Shown piece by piece: positions 42,893 to 53,821 of a DNA stretch of 64,000 nucleotides. Under the pieces are notes generated by a model. It was given only the letters and a program-made list of their open reading frames with translations, made no database searches and was not told where the DNA came from. The position numbers were made by a program, and so were the translations under genes. Location: positions 576,625 through 640,624 of the forward strand of contig NZ_LMRF01000001.1 of the NCBI RefSeq assembly GCF_001424755.1. The letters are read 5' to 3'. The stretch comes from Marmoricola sp. Leaf446. Lineage in GTDB: Bacteria > Actinomycetota > Actinomycetes > Propionibacteriales > Nocardioidaceae. Position 1 is the first letter of the stretch. Each line of letters opens with the position of its first letter.

Positions 42893-42967
42893 AGCACCGC
42901 CACCGCCCTGGTGACAGCCCCGTCGAGCACGTGGGAGAGTCACCTGACGACGACGATGAGGCCGCCC

Positions 42968-43480
42968 ATGACGACGACCGCCGGAACCACGCGTTCCCCG
43001 CACCCGGGGGCTCCCGGGGTGCGCCCGGTCGTCGTCCCCGTGCGCGTCGCGGTGCGGTCGCTGCTCTGGGGCCCGCCCGCCCTGGTCGCCGCCGGGGCGC
43101 TGACCTGGCTCGTGTCCGGGGCGCCCGTCGCCCTGGGCCTGGTGGCCGGCGGCGCGCTCGCCCTGCTGCTCCTGGTGAGCGGGACGCTCGTGGTGGCCGT
43201 GGCCGCCCGGGTCGACCCCCGCCTGTCGCTGCTCGTCGCGGTGACCACCTTCGCGCTGCACGCCGTGCTCGCGGGGGTGGTCTTCTACGCCGTGACCGGC
43301 GCCGACGGGGCCGACCGGACGTTCTCGGTGCGCGCCCTCGCGGTGGGCCTGCTCGTGGTCGCCGCCACGTGGACCCTCGTGCAGGTGGTGGCGCTGACCC
43401 GGGCCCGCATCCCGGTCTACGACCTGCCCGCCGATGCCGCCGCCGTGCGGTCCGAGCGGCAGGAGGCGGGTGCCCCGTGA
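42968..43480 (+). CDS. atpI: AtpI-like four-helix membrane protein of the ATP synthase operon
   Basis: 170 residues from ATG 42968 (GAGG 6 nt upstream; ATG 42956 is an alternative). After a 30-residue polar Thr/Pro-rich N-terminus come four hydrophobic segments at about 37-58, 61-85, 92-114 and 126-148. Position and topology fit the ATP-synthase I family protein at the head of actinobacterial atp operons (Rv1303 position), thought to aid c-ring assembly. Sequence identity to the family is too weak to judge by eye, so context carries the call. Confidence 0.7.
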   Translation: MTTTAGTTRSPHPGAPGVRPVVVPVRVAVRSLLWGPPALVAAGALTWLVSGAPVALGLVAGGALALLLLVSGTLVVAVAARVDPRLSLLVAVTTFALHAVLAGVVFYAVTGADGADRTFSVRALAVGLLVVAATWTLVQVVALTRARIPVYDLPADAAAVRSERQEAGAP

Positions 43481-43494
43481 CCCGCACCGACTGT

Positions 43495-43500
43495 TACTCT
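43495..43500 (+). promoter_or_regulatory. Candidate internal leaderless promoter
   Basis: TACTCT lies 9 nt before ATG 43510. It could allow the core atp genes to be transcribed without the upstream AtpI-like gene. Confidence 0.4.
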
Positions 43501-43509
43501 CACGCCGCG

Positions 43510-43740
43510 ATGTCCTCACCAGGTGCCGAACGAGACGAGGCACCCCGGGGCGACCCGTGGCACGCCTTCGGCTACATCGTCGCGGGAGTCCTGTTCTACG
43601 GACTGCTGGGATGGCTGGTCGACCAGTGGCTGGGTACGTCGTTCGTCGTGGCCCTGGGCATCCTCATCGGTGCCGGCCTCGGCATCTACATGACCATCGC
43701 CCGTTTCGATGCGCTGCCCCGGCAGCACGGAAAGAACTAG
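43510..43740 (+). CDS. AtpZ-like two-helix membrane protein
   Basis: 76 residues from ATG 43510. A polar N-terminus and WHAFGYIVAGVLFYGLLGWLVDQWLG, then FVVALGILIGAGLGIYMTI, give the two-helix hairpin with glycines and a D-x-W pattern typical of AtpZ/AtpI-family proteins, proposed partners of AtpI in divalent-cation transport or c-ring assembly. The TTG start of atpB follows 10 nt after its stop. Confidence 0.82.
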   Translation: MSSPGAERDEAPRGDPWHAFGYIVAGVLFYGLLGWLVDQWLGTSFVVALGILIGAGLGIYMTIARFDALPRQHGKN

Positions 43741-43750
43741 GGGAATCGCT

Positions 43751-44563
43751 TTGAACGTGACCGGACTTGTCCTCCGCGCCGCCGAGGGCGGCGAGGGTGG
43801 ATTCGAGGCCCCCGGCCCGGCCAGCTTCGACCTGCCCCCGGTGTTCAGCGTCGCGGGCGTGGGCGTCACCAAGCCGATGCTGCAGCTGGTCCTCGGTGCG
43901 GTCCTCGTCTTCGGCTTCCTCTACCTCGCGGCCCGCAAGCGCGCGATGGTCCCCGGGCGCCTGCAGTTCGCCGGCGAGCAGGCCTACAGCGGCGTGCGCA
44001 ACGGCGTGGGGCGCGACATCATCGGCTCGCGCGACTTCATGCCCTACGTGCCCTACCTGGTCGCGATGTTCTTCTTCATCCTGATCAACAACTGGTTCGC
44101 CGCGATCCCGTTCATCCAGTTCCCGACCTTCAGCCGGGCCTCCATGGCCTACGCCCTGGCCGGTCTGAGCTGGTTGGTCTACAACGCCGTCGGCATCCGC
44201 AAGCACGGCTTCCTCGGCTACCTCAAGCTCCAGTGCGTGCCGTCGGGCGTCGGGGTGGCGCTGCTGCCCCTGCTGATCCCGCTGGAGTTCTTCTCCAACC
44301 TCATCGTCCGACCGGTCACGCTGGCGCTGCGACTCTTCGCCAACATGTTCGCCGGCCACCTGCTGCTGATCCTGTTCGCGGTCGGTGGCGAGTACCTCGT
44401 GCTGCACTCGGACAACTGGTTCTACCCGGTCGCCGGCGTGGCCGCCTGGATCATGGCCATCGCGGTCAGCTTCCTGGAGCTGCTGGTGCAGTTCCTCCAG
44501 GCCTACGTCTTCGTGCTGCTCAACGCGACCTACATCGCCGGCGCCCTCGCCGACGAGCACTGA
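43751..44563 (+). CDS. atpB: F1Fo ATP synthase subunit a
   Basis: 270 residues from TTG 43751, chosen because AGGGGA at 43739-43744 is 6 nt upstream; GTG 43757 is the alternative. Multiple transmembrane helices, with the essential Arg in PVTLALRLFANMFAGHLLL that faces the c-ring carboxylate. It forms the two proton half-channels. Confidence 0.95.
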   Translation: MNVTGLVLRAAEGGEGGFEAPGPASFDLPPVFSVAGVGVTKPMLQLVLGAVLVFGFLYLAARKRAMVPGRLQFAGEQAYSGVRNGVGRDIIGSRDFMPYVPYLVAMFFFILINNWFAAIPFIQFPTFSRASMAYALAGLSWLVYNAVGIRKHGFLGYLKLQCVPSGVGVALLPLLIPLEFFSNLIVRPVTLALRLFANMFAGHLLLILFAVGGEYLVLHSDNWFYPVAGVAAWIMAIAVSFLELLVQFLQAYVFVLLNATYIAGALADEH

Positions 44564-44595
44564 TCTCCCCGGCCTCGGCCGGGACCCACAACTGA

Positions 44596-44859
<264 letters not shown>

Positions 44860-44890
44860 TCCACTCTCCAACGACCGAGGAGAGCGACAC

Positions 44891-45475
44891 ATGTCGTACC
44901 CCATCCCCATGTCTGCGGAGCCGAGCCCGCTCGCGGTGGAGCCCGTCGAGGTCATCGTCGCGCTCGTCGTCTTCGCGATCCTGTTCTTCCTGATCCGCAA
45001 GTTCGTCGTGCCCACGTTCGAGAAGACGTTCGCCGAGCGCACCTCGGCGATCGAGGGCGGGCTCAAGGCGGCCGAGACCAAGCAGGCCGAGGCCGACGCC
45101 AAGCTCCACGAGCTCGAGCAGCAGCTCGCGGACGCCCGCCACGAGGCGGCGCGCATCCGTGAGGAGGCGCGCGAGCAGGGCGCCCAGATCGTGGCCGAGA
45201 TGCGCGACCAGGCCCAGTCCGAGTCGACCCGCATCGTCGAGCACGGCAAGTCCCAGATCGAGGCGGAGCGCCAGCAGGCGCTGACGTCGCTGCGGGCCGA
45301 GGTGGGCGCACTGGCCACCTCGCTCGCCGGTCGGATCGTGGGCGAGAGCCTCGAGGACGACGACCGCTCCTCGCGGGTCGTCGACCGCTTCCTGGCCGAC
45401 CTCGAGCTGCACGAGGGCGCCCGCACCGCGGGTGACACCACGGGCGGCAGCACCACCTCCGGAGGTTCCGTCTGA
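44891..45475 (+). CDS. atpF: F1Fo ATP synthase subunit b
   Basis: 194 residues from ATG 44891. One N-terminal transmembrane helix (about 19-41, VEVIVALVVFAILFFLIRKF) followed by a long charged coiled coil, the peripheral stalk. It is a separate, normal b subunit; mycobacteria instead have a b-delta fusion downstream. It overlaps atpH by 1 nt. Confidence 0.95.
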   Translation: MSYPIPMSAEPSPLAVEPVEVIVALVVFAILFFLIRKFVVPTFEKTFAERTSAIEGGLKAAETKQAEADAKLHELEQQLADARHEAARIREEAREQGAQIVAEMRDQAQSESTRIVEHGKSQIEAERQQALTSLRAEVGALATSLAGRIVGESLEDDDRSSRVVDRFLADLELHEGARTAGDTTGGSTTSGGSV

Positions 45476-46293
45476 TGGCACGCTCCGATCTGCGCGGGCC
45501 GTCGGCGGACGCCCTGGCCGACCTGACCCAGAAGCTGGGTCAGGGCGGTGCGGACCCGGCCGGCCTCTCGCAGGTGGGTGACGACCTGTTCGCCGTCGCC
45601 GGCGTGCTGCGGCGCGAGGCCTCGGTGCGCCGCATGGTCACCGACGTCTCCACCGAGTCGCAGGCCAAGTCCGGTCTGGTGCGTCAGCTGCTCGACGGCA
45701 AGGTCGGCGCCCCGGCGCTCGACCTCGTCGCCGAGGCGGTGGAGCGTCGCTGGACGCGCCCCCGCGACCTCGCGGACGCGCTGGAGCACCTCGGCGTGGT
45801 CGCCGTCGTCGACTCGGCCGGGGACGACGCCGAGCGTCTCTCCGACGAGCTCTTCACGGTCGGTCGGCTGCTCGAGCAGGAGCCGGACCTGCGGTCCGCC
45901 CTGTCCGACCCGGCCCGCTCGACGCAGGACAAGGCCGCGCTGCTGCGGTCCCTGCTCGAGGGCCGGACCCTCCCGGCCACGCTGCGTCTCACCGAGCAGG
46001 CCCTCGCGGGCACCGAGCGCACCGTCTCGATCGCCGTCGAGGAGTACCAGAAGATCGCGGCCGACGCCCACGGGGCACGGGTCGCGACCGTCCGTGTCGC
46101 CAAGGAGCTCACCGTCGGCGACCAGGAGCGGCTCGCGGCCGCGCTGGCCCGGCAGTACGACCGGCCCGTGCACCTCAACGTCATCGTCGAGCCCGGCCTG
46201 ATCGGCGGGATGCGCGTGGAGATCGGTGACGACGTCATCGACGGCACCGTGGCCAGCCGCCTCGACGACGCCCGCCGCCGGCTCGCCGGCTGA
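45475..46293 (+). CDS. atpH: F1Fo ATP synthase subunit delta
   Basis: 272 residues from ATG 45475 (TGATG overlap with atpF). The C-terminal half has the conserved VATVRVAKELTVGDQERLAAAL and the final IIGGMRVEIGDDVIDGTVASRLDDARRRL block. The protein is about 90 residues longer than the E. coli delta, the usual actinobacterial length outside mycobacteria. It caps F1 and joins the b stalk. Confidence 0.95.
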   Translation: MARSDLRGPSADALADLTQKLGQGGADPAGLSQVGDDLFAVAGVLRREASVRRMVTDVSTESQAKSGLVRQLLDGKVGAPALDLVAEAVERRWTRPRDLADALEHLGVVAVVDSAGDDAERLSDELFTVGRLLEQEPDLRSALSDPARSTQDKAALLRSLLEGRTLPATLRLTEQALAGTERTVSIAVEEYQKIAADAHGARVATVRVAKELTVGDQERLAAALARQYDRPVHLNVIVEPGLIGGMRVEIGDDVIDGTVASRLDDARRRLAG

Positions 46294-46354
46294 GGCGTCC
46301 GACCGCTCCACCACTACACACTTCGCTTCACGCACCAGAGAGTAGGGATGAGAA

Positions 46355-47992
46355 ATGACGGACCTTTCGATCCGTCCGGAGGAGATCCGGGACGCACTGC
46401 AGCGCTTCGTCTCGGACTACCAGCCGGAGGCGGCCAGCAAGGAAGAGGTCGGCATCGTGGCGGAGGCCGGCGACGGCATCGCCCGTGTCTCCGGCCTGCC
46501 CTCCTGCATGGCCAACGAGCTGCTGGAGTTCGAGAACGGCACCCTGGGCCTCGCGCTCAACCTGGACACCCGGGAGATCGGCGTCGTCATCCTCGGTGAG
46601 TTCGACGGCATCGAGGAGGGCCAGAAGGTCAGCCGGACCGGCGAGATCCTCTCGGTCCCCGTGGGCGACAACTTCCTGGGCCGCGTGGTGGACCCCCTCG
46701 GCAAGCCCATCGACGGCCTCGGCGAGATCGAGACCACCGAGCGTCGCGCGCTCGAGCTGCAGGCCCCCGGCGTGATGGCCCGCAAGTCGGTCCACGAGCC
46801 GCTCGCCACCGGCATCAAGGCGATCGACGCCCTGACCCCCATCGGCCGCGGCCAGCGTCAGCTCATCATCGGCGACCGCTCGACGGGCAAGACGACCATC
46901 GCGATCGACACGATCATCAACCAGAAGCAGAACTGGGACTCCGGTGACCCGGACAAGCAGGTCCGCTGCATCTACGTCGCGATCGGCCAGAAGGGCTCGA
47001 CCATCGCCTCGGTGCGTGGCGCCCTCGAGGAGTCCGGCGCGCTGGAGTACACCACCATCGTGGCCGCTCCCGCCTCCGACTCCGCGGGCTTCAAGTACCT
47101 CGCCCCCTACACCGGCTCGGCCATCGGCCAGCACTGGATGTACGACGGCAAGCACGTCCTGATCATCTTCGACGACCTGAGCAAGCAGGCCGACGCCTAC
47201 CGCGCCGTGTCGCTGCTGCTGCGCCGCCCGCCGGGCCGCGAGGCGTTCCCCGGCGACGTGTTCTACCTGCACAGCCGGCTGCTCGAGCGTTGCGCCAAGC
47301 TCTCCGACGACCTCGGCCACGGGTCCATGACCGGCCTGCCGATCGTGGAGACCAAGGCCAACGACGTCTCGGCGTTCATCCCGACCAACGTCATCTCGAT
47401 CACCGACGGCCAGATCTTCCTGCAGTCCGACCTGTTCGCGTCCAACCAGCGCCCCGCCATCGACGTGGGCGTCTCGGTCTCGCGCGTGGGTGGTGCCGCG
47501 ATGACCAAGGCCATGAAGGCCGTCACCGGCTCGCTCAAGGTCGACCTGGCGCAGTTCCGCGCCATGGAGGCGTTCGCGATGTTCGCCTCCGACCTCGACG
47601 CGGCCTCGCGCCAGCAGCTCGACCGCGGCCAGCGCCTCATGGCCCTGCTCAAGCAGCCCGCCTACTCGCCGTACCCCCTGGAGAACATGGTCGTCTCCCT
47701 GTGGCTCGGCACCTCGGGCAGCCTGGACCGGGTCCCCACCGAGGACGTGCTGCGCTTCGAGCAGGAGTTCCTCGACTACCTCCACCGCTCGCACGACGGC
47801 ATCCTCTCGGGCATCCGGGAGAGCCAGAAGTTCGAGGACGAGGACGGCCTGAAGAGCGCCTACGACTCGTTCCTGGACCAGTTCGAGACCTCCGACGGAG
47901 GCTCGATCAAGCCCGGCAAGGAAGCCGAGGCCGAGGCCCTGGAGGACGAGGACGTCGAGCAGGAGCAGATCGTCAAGCAGAAGCGGAGCTGA
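46355..47992 (+). CDS. atpA: F1Fo ATP synthase subunit alpha
   Basis: 545 residues from ATG 46355. The Walker A loop is [55 protein letters not shown] is the family's most conserved block, including the catalytic-site arginine region ([15 protein letters not shown]). The C-terminus carries an acidic extension (residues about 520-545) typical of actinobacteria, where it can limit ATP hydrolysis in mycobacteria. Confidence 0.97.
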   Translation: MTDLSIRPEEIRDALQRFVSDYQPEAASKEEVGIVAEAGDGIARVSGLPSCMANELLEFENGTLGLALNLDTREIGVVILGEFDGIEEGQKVSRTGEILSVPVGDNFLGRVVDPLGKPIDGLGEIETTERRALELQAPGVMARKSVHEPLATGIKAIDALTPIGRGQRQLIIGDRSTGKTTIAIDTIINQKQNWDSGDPDKQVRCIYVAIGQKGSTIASVRGALEESGALEYTTIVAAPASDSAGFKYLAPYTGSAIGQHWMYDGKHVLIIFDDLSKQADAYRAVSLLLRRPPGREAFPGDVFYLHSRLLERCAKLSDDLGHGSMTGLPIVETKANDVSAFIPTNVISITDGQIFLQSDLFASNQRPAIDVGVSVSRVGGAAMTKAMKAVTGSLKVDLAQFRAMEAFAMFASDLDAASRQQLDRGQRLMALLKQPAYSPYPLENMVVSLWLGTSGSLDRVPTEDVLRFEQEFLDYLHRSHDGILSGIRESQKFEDEDGLKSAYDSFLDQFETSDGGSIKPGKEAEAEALEDEDVEQEQIVKQKRS

Positions 47993-47998
47993 TCCCAC

Positions 47999-50809
<2,811 letters not shown>

Positions 50810-50830
50810 CCAGCTAGCCAGCACGCACGC

Positions 50831-50870
50831 GACGAGGGGTCGCCCCGGGGAACCGGGGCGGCCCCTCGTC
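50831..50870 (+). terminator. Terminator of the ATP synthase operon
   Basis: An 18-bp stem (50831-50848/50853-50870, one T-G wobble) with a GGAA loop, followed by GTTTCC, 22 nt past the atpC stop. Confidence 0.9.
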
Positions 50871-50928
50871 GTTTCCCCGCGTCTCCTACGCTGAGCGCCA
50901 CAACCGACGGCGGCGGAACGAGGATCGG

Positions 50929-51369
50929 ATGGCGTGGTGGCTCGTGCTGCTCGACGTCGTCGGCGCACTGCTGCTGCTCGTGCTCGCCCTGGGCGTCGTG
51001 CTCGTCGTACGCCGGCGGGTGCTCGCCCGTCACGGCGGGACCTTCGAGCTCAGCGTCCGTGACCCCCGCCAGCCCGCCGGGCGCGGTTGGGCGCTCGGGC
51101 TGGGCCGCTACCGCGACGACCACCTGGAGTGGTTCCGGATCTTCTCGCCGCTGCCGCGGCCGCGCCGCACCTGGGGCCGCAACGACCTGACGCTGGACTC
51201 GCAGCGCGAGACCGACGAGGAGGAGGGCTACGCGCTGTACTCCGGCCACCTCGTCGTGCACTGCTCCACACCGGCGGGGGAGGTCGAGCTCGCGATGAGC
51301 CCGCAGTCGCTCACCGGCCTGCAGTCCTGGCTCGAGGCCGGTCCGCCGGGCTCACGGCCCTCGCGCTAG
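50929..51369 (+). CDS. DUF2550 family membrane-anchored protein
   Basis: 146 residues from ATG 50929. One N-terminal transmembrane helix (about 3-27) with RRRVLARHGG after it, then a compact domain with GWALGLGRYRDDHLEWFRIFSPLPRPRRTWGRNDL. It matches DUF2550 (Rv1312), conserved after atpC in actinobacteria; the role is unknown. The gene shares its CTAG stop with the convergent adenosyltransferase. Confidence 0.88.
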   Translation: MAWWLVLLDVVGALLLLVLALGVVLVVRRRVLARHGGTFELSVRDPRQPAGRGWALGLGRYRDDHLEWFRIFSPLPRPRRTWGRNDLTLDSQRETDEEEGYALYSGHLVVHCSTPAGEVELAMSPQSLTGLQSWLEAGPPGSRPSR

Positions 51370-51965
51370 CCCCGGTCCTCGGGCGCGGAGACCCCGCGCT
51401 CACCTCCGGGCACCCACAGCACGTCACCCAGCTCGCGGTTGGCGTGGCGGGCCAGGATGAACAGCAGGTCCGAGAGCCGGTTGAGGTAGCGGATCGCCAG
51501 GACGTTCATCGAGTCGGCGTGGTGCTCCCACGCCGCCCAGGCCGACCGCTCGGCGCGGCGGCACACGGTGCGGGCGACGTGCAGGTGGGCTGCTCCCGGC
51601 GTACCCCCGTTGAGGATGAAGGACCGCAGCTTGGGCAGGTGCTCGTTGTACTCGTCGCACCACGCCTCGAGGCGGTCGACGTAGTCGGCCTCGATGCGCA
51701 GCGGGGGGTACTCCGGGTCGGGCACGACCGGGGTGCAGAAGTCGGCCCCGACGTCGAAGAGGTCGTTCTGCACGTGGGTCAGGACGCGCACGACGTCGTC
51801 GTCGAGACCCCCCGCCGTCAGGGCCACGCCGAGGTGGGCGTTGGCCTCGTCGACGTCGGCGTAGGCCTGCAGCCGCGGGTCGGTCTTGCTCGTCTCGCTC
51901 ATGTCCCCCAGGCGCGTGCTGCCGTCGTCCCCGGTCCGGGTGTAGATGCGCGTGAGGTTCACCAT
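51366..51965 (-). CDS. Cob(I)alamin adenosyltransferase (PduO type)
   Basis: 199 residues from ATG 51965. PduO motifs: the N-terminal YTRTGDDGSTRLGDM ATP-binding region, DEANAHLG, and C-terminal RAERSAWAAWEHH... RYLNRLSDLLFILAR. It makes adenosylcobalamin, the cofactor needed by the ethylmalonyl-CoA mutase encoded 2 kb downstream. A TAGGGT box 6 nt before the ATG suggests a leaderless transcript. Confidence 0.93.
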   Translation of the reverse strand: MVNLTRIYTRTGDDGSTRLGDMSETSKTDPRLQAYADVDEANAHLGVALTAGGLDDDVVRVLTHVQNDLFDVGADFCTPVVPDPEYPPLRIEADYVDRLEAWCDEYNEHLPKLRSFILNGGTPGAAHLHVARTVCRRAERSAWAAWEHHADSMNVLAIRYLNRLSDLLFILARHANRELGDVLWVPGGERGVSAPEDRG

Positions 51966-51971
51966 GGCCCC

Positions 51972-52010
51972 ACCCTAGAGAGGGGCCGTGCCCGACCGCT
52001 CCGTTAGCCT
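51972..52010. promoter_or_regulatory. Back-to-back leaderless promoters for the adenosyltransferase (-) and murA (+)
   Basis: Start codons are 51 bp apart. Minus strand: TAGGGT (51977 to 51972) 6 nt before ATG 51965. Plus strand: TAGCCT (52005-52010) 6 nt before ATG 52017. Confidence 0.5.
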
Positions 52011-52016
52011 CCCGGT

Positions 52017-53324
52017 ATGGGGAGCTTCCGGGTGGTGTCCGAGGGTCCCTTCACCCGACCCCTGGCCGGCACCGTCGAGGTCGGGGGAGCCAAGAACTCC
52101 GCGCTCAAGCTGCTCGCGGCCACCCTGCTCGCGCCGGGACGCTCGGTCGTCCACAACGTCCCGCGCATCCTCGACGTCGCCGTGATGGGCGACCTGCTGG
52201 AGCGGTTGGGCTGCACCGTCGAGATCACCTATCCCGAGCCCGCCGACCCCGCCACCTCCACCGCCGGCCGCGCGGTGGTCGACGTGCCCGAGGAGCTGCA
52301 GCCCGAGGCGCCCTACGAGCTCGTACGCCGGCTCCGGGCCTCGATCGCGGTGCTGGGCCCGCTCACCGCCCGGTGCCACCGCGCCAGCGTCGCGCTGCCC
52401 GGCGGCGACGCGATCGGCTCGCGTGGCCTCGACATGCACATCCGCGGGCTCGAGGCGCTCGGGGCGTCGGTGCGCATCGAGCACGGCCAGGTCGTCGCCG
52501 AGGTGGCCGGGCCGCGCCTGGTCGGCGCCGAGATCGCGCTGGACTTCCCCTCGGTGGGGGCCACCGAGAACCTGCTGATGGCCGCCGTGCTGGCGCAGGG
52601 CCGCACCGTCATCGACAACGTCGCCCGCGAGCCCGAGATCGTCGACCTCTGCCGGATGCTCCAGGCCATGGGGGCCCGCATCGACGGCGTCGGCAGCCCG
52701 ACGCTGGAGGTCGAGGGCGTCGACCGGCTCGCCCCCGTGGAGCACCGCACCGTCACCGACCGGATCGTCACCGGCACCTGGGTCTTCGCCACCGCGATCG
52801 CCGGGGGCGAGCTGCGCGTCGCCGCCGGCGTGGCCGAGCACCTCGACCTGGTGCTCGACAAGCTGGTGGCGGCCGGGCTCGAGCTCGACGTCGAGGACGA
52901 CGGCTTCACGGTGCGCTGCGAGCGCCGGCTGCGGGCCTTCGACGTGGTGACGCTGCCCTACCCGGGGTTCCCCACCGACCTGCAGCCCTTCGCCATGGCG
53001 CTCGCCGCCGTCTCCGAGGGCACCGCGATGATCACCGAGAACGTCTTCGAGGCGCGGTTCATGTTCGCCCAGGAGCTGGCCCGGCTCGGGGCGGACCTGC
53101 GCACCGACGGCCACCACGCGGTGGTGCGTGGCACGCCGCTGCTCTCCGGCGCCCCGGTCGTGGCGCACGACATCCGCGCCGGTGCGGCGCTGGTGCTCGC
53201 AGGGCTGGCCTCGCAGGGCACCACCCTGGTGGCCGAGGGCCACCACGTCGACCGCGGCTACCCCCGCTTCGCCGAGACGCTCGCCGCCGTCGGCGCGGAC
53301 GTCAGCCGCGTCGACGACGACTGA
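52017..53324 (+). CDS. murA: UDP-N-acetylglucosamine 1-carboxyvinyltransferase, Asp-type
   Basis: 435 residues from ATG 52017. EPSP-synthase fold with the catalytic Lys26 in GGAKNSALK and the mobile loop [15 protein letters not shown]. The loop residue that is Cys115 in E. coli (target of fosfomycin) is Asp131 here, as in mycobacterial MurA, so intrinsic fosfomycin insensitivity of this enzyme is expected. It starts peptidoglycan synthesis by adding enolpyruvate to UDP-GlcNAc. GGCGG-ATCC-CCGCC just after the stop may be a weak terminator. Confidence 0.95.
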   Translation: MGSFRVVSEGPFTRPLAGTVEVGGAKNSALKLLAATLLAPGRSVVHNVPRILDVAVMGDLLERLGCTVEITYPEPADPATSTAGRAVVDVPEELQPEAPYELVRRLRASIAVLGPLTARCHRASVALPGGDAIGSRGLDMHIRGLEALGASVRIEHGQVVAEVAGPRLVGAEIALDFPSVGATENLLMAAVLAQGRTVIDNVAREPEIVDLCRMLQAMGARIDGVGSPTLEVEGVDRLAPVEHRTVTDRIVTGTWVFATAIAGGELRVAAGVAEHLDLVLDKLVAAGLELDVEDDGFTVRCERRLRAFDVVTLPYPGFPTDLQPFAMALAAVSEGTAMITENVFEARFMFAQELARLGADLRTDGHHAVVRGTPLLSGAPVVAHDIRAGAALVLAGLASQGTTLVAEGHHVDRGYPRFAETLAAVGADVSRVDDD

Positions 53325-53421
53325 GGTCGGGCGGATCCCCGCCAGCCCGGCTCCTCGGGCGCGTCACGGAACCTCCGGGGTGTGTCGTGCGTCGAGACTG
53401 GGAAGGGGTAGGCAGGGGGTG

Positions 53422-53754
53422 GTGCTCGTGGAGCACTCCAGGAACGGGAGCACAGTCGTGCTGGGCGGCACGCTCGACGTGCGCTGCACCGCGACGCTGC
53501 GCGCGCTGGTGTACGACGCGCTGGCGGAGGGCCACGACACGGTGGTCGTCGACCTCGCCGACGTCGACTCGGTCGACGTCACCACGCTCAAGCTGCTGGC
53601 GGTGGCCAGCCGGAGCGCCCAGCGCCAGGGCCGGCGGGTCGTGCTGCGGGGCTGCAACAGCGGCGTACGTCGGCTGCTGCACCTCTCGCACCTGCGCGCC
53701 CTGCTGGCCGTCGAGCCGCCGCACCGCTTCGAGACGCCGGTCCGAGCCGTGTGA
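53422..53754 (+). CDS. STAS-domain protein (anti-sigma antagonist-like)
   Basis: About 110 residues from GTG 53422 (GTG 53419 and 53428 are equally possible; AGGGGG lies at 53414-53419). The STAS core is recognisable: GGTLDVRCTATLRALVYDAL, then VVVDLADVDSVDVTTLKLLAVASR, where the usual DSxGLxxL acceptor loop reads DSVDVTTLKLL with Thr as a possible phosphosite. It may act on RsbW-like kinases, such as that upstream of sigF, but partnership is not shown. Confidence 0.75.
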   Translation: MLVEHSRNGSTVVLGGTLDVRCTATLRALVYDALAEGHDTVVVDLADVDSVDVTTLKLLAVASRSAQRQGRRVVLRGCNSGVRRLLHLSHLRALLAVEPPHRFETPVRAV

Positions 53755-53809
53755 GATGTCCCGCGTGTGACGCACTGCACATCCCTTACCCGGCGGTAGC
53801 CATCGGGCC

Positions 53810-53815
53810 TAACCT
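53810..53815 (+). promoter_or_regulatory. Candidate leaderless -10 box of the mutase gene
   Basis: TAACCT 6 nt before ATG 53822. Confidence 0.5.
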
Positions 53816-53821
53816 CGGCCC

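Noticed and set aside
53369..53394. GGAAC-N18-GTC before the STAS gene as a SigR promoter.
   Set aside because: It resembles the pattern but deviates from the consensus in both elements, and such partial matches are expected by chance.
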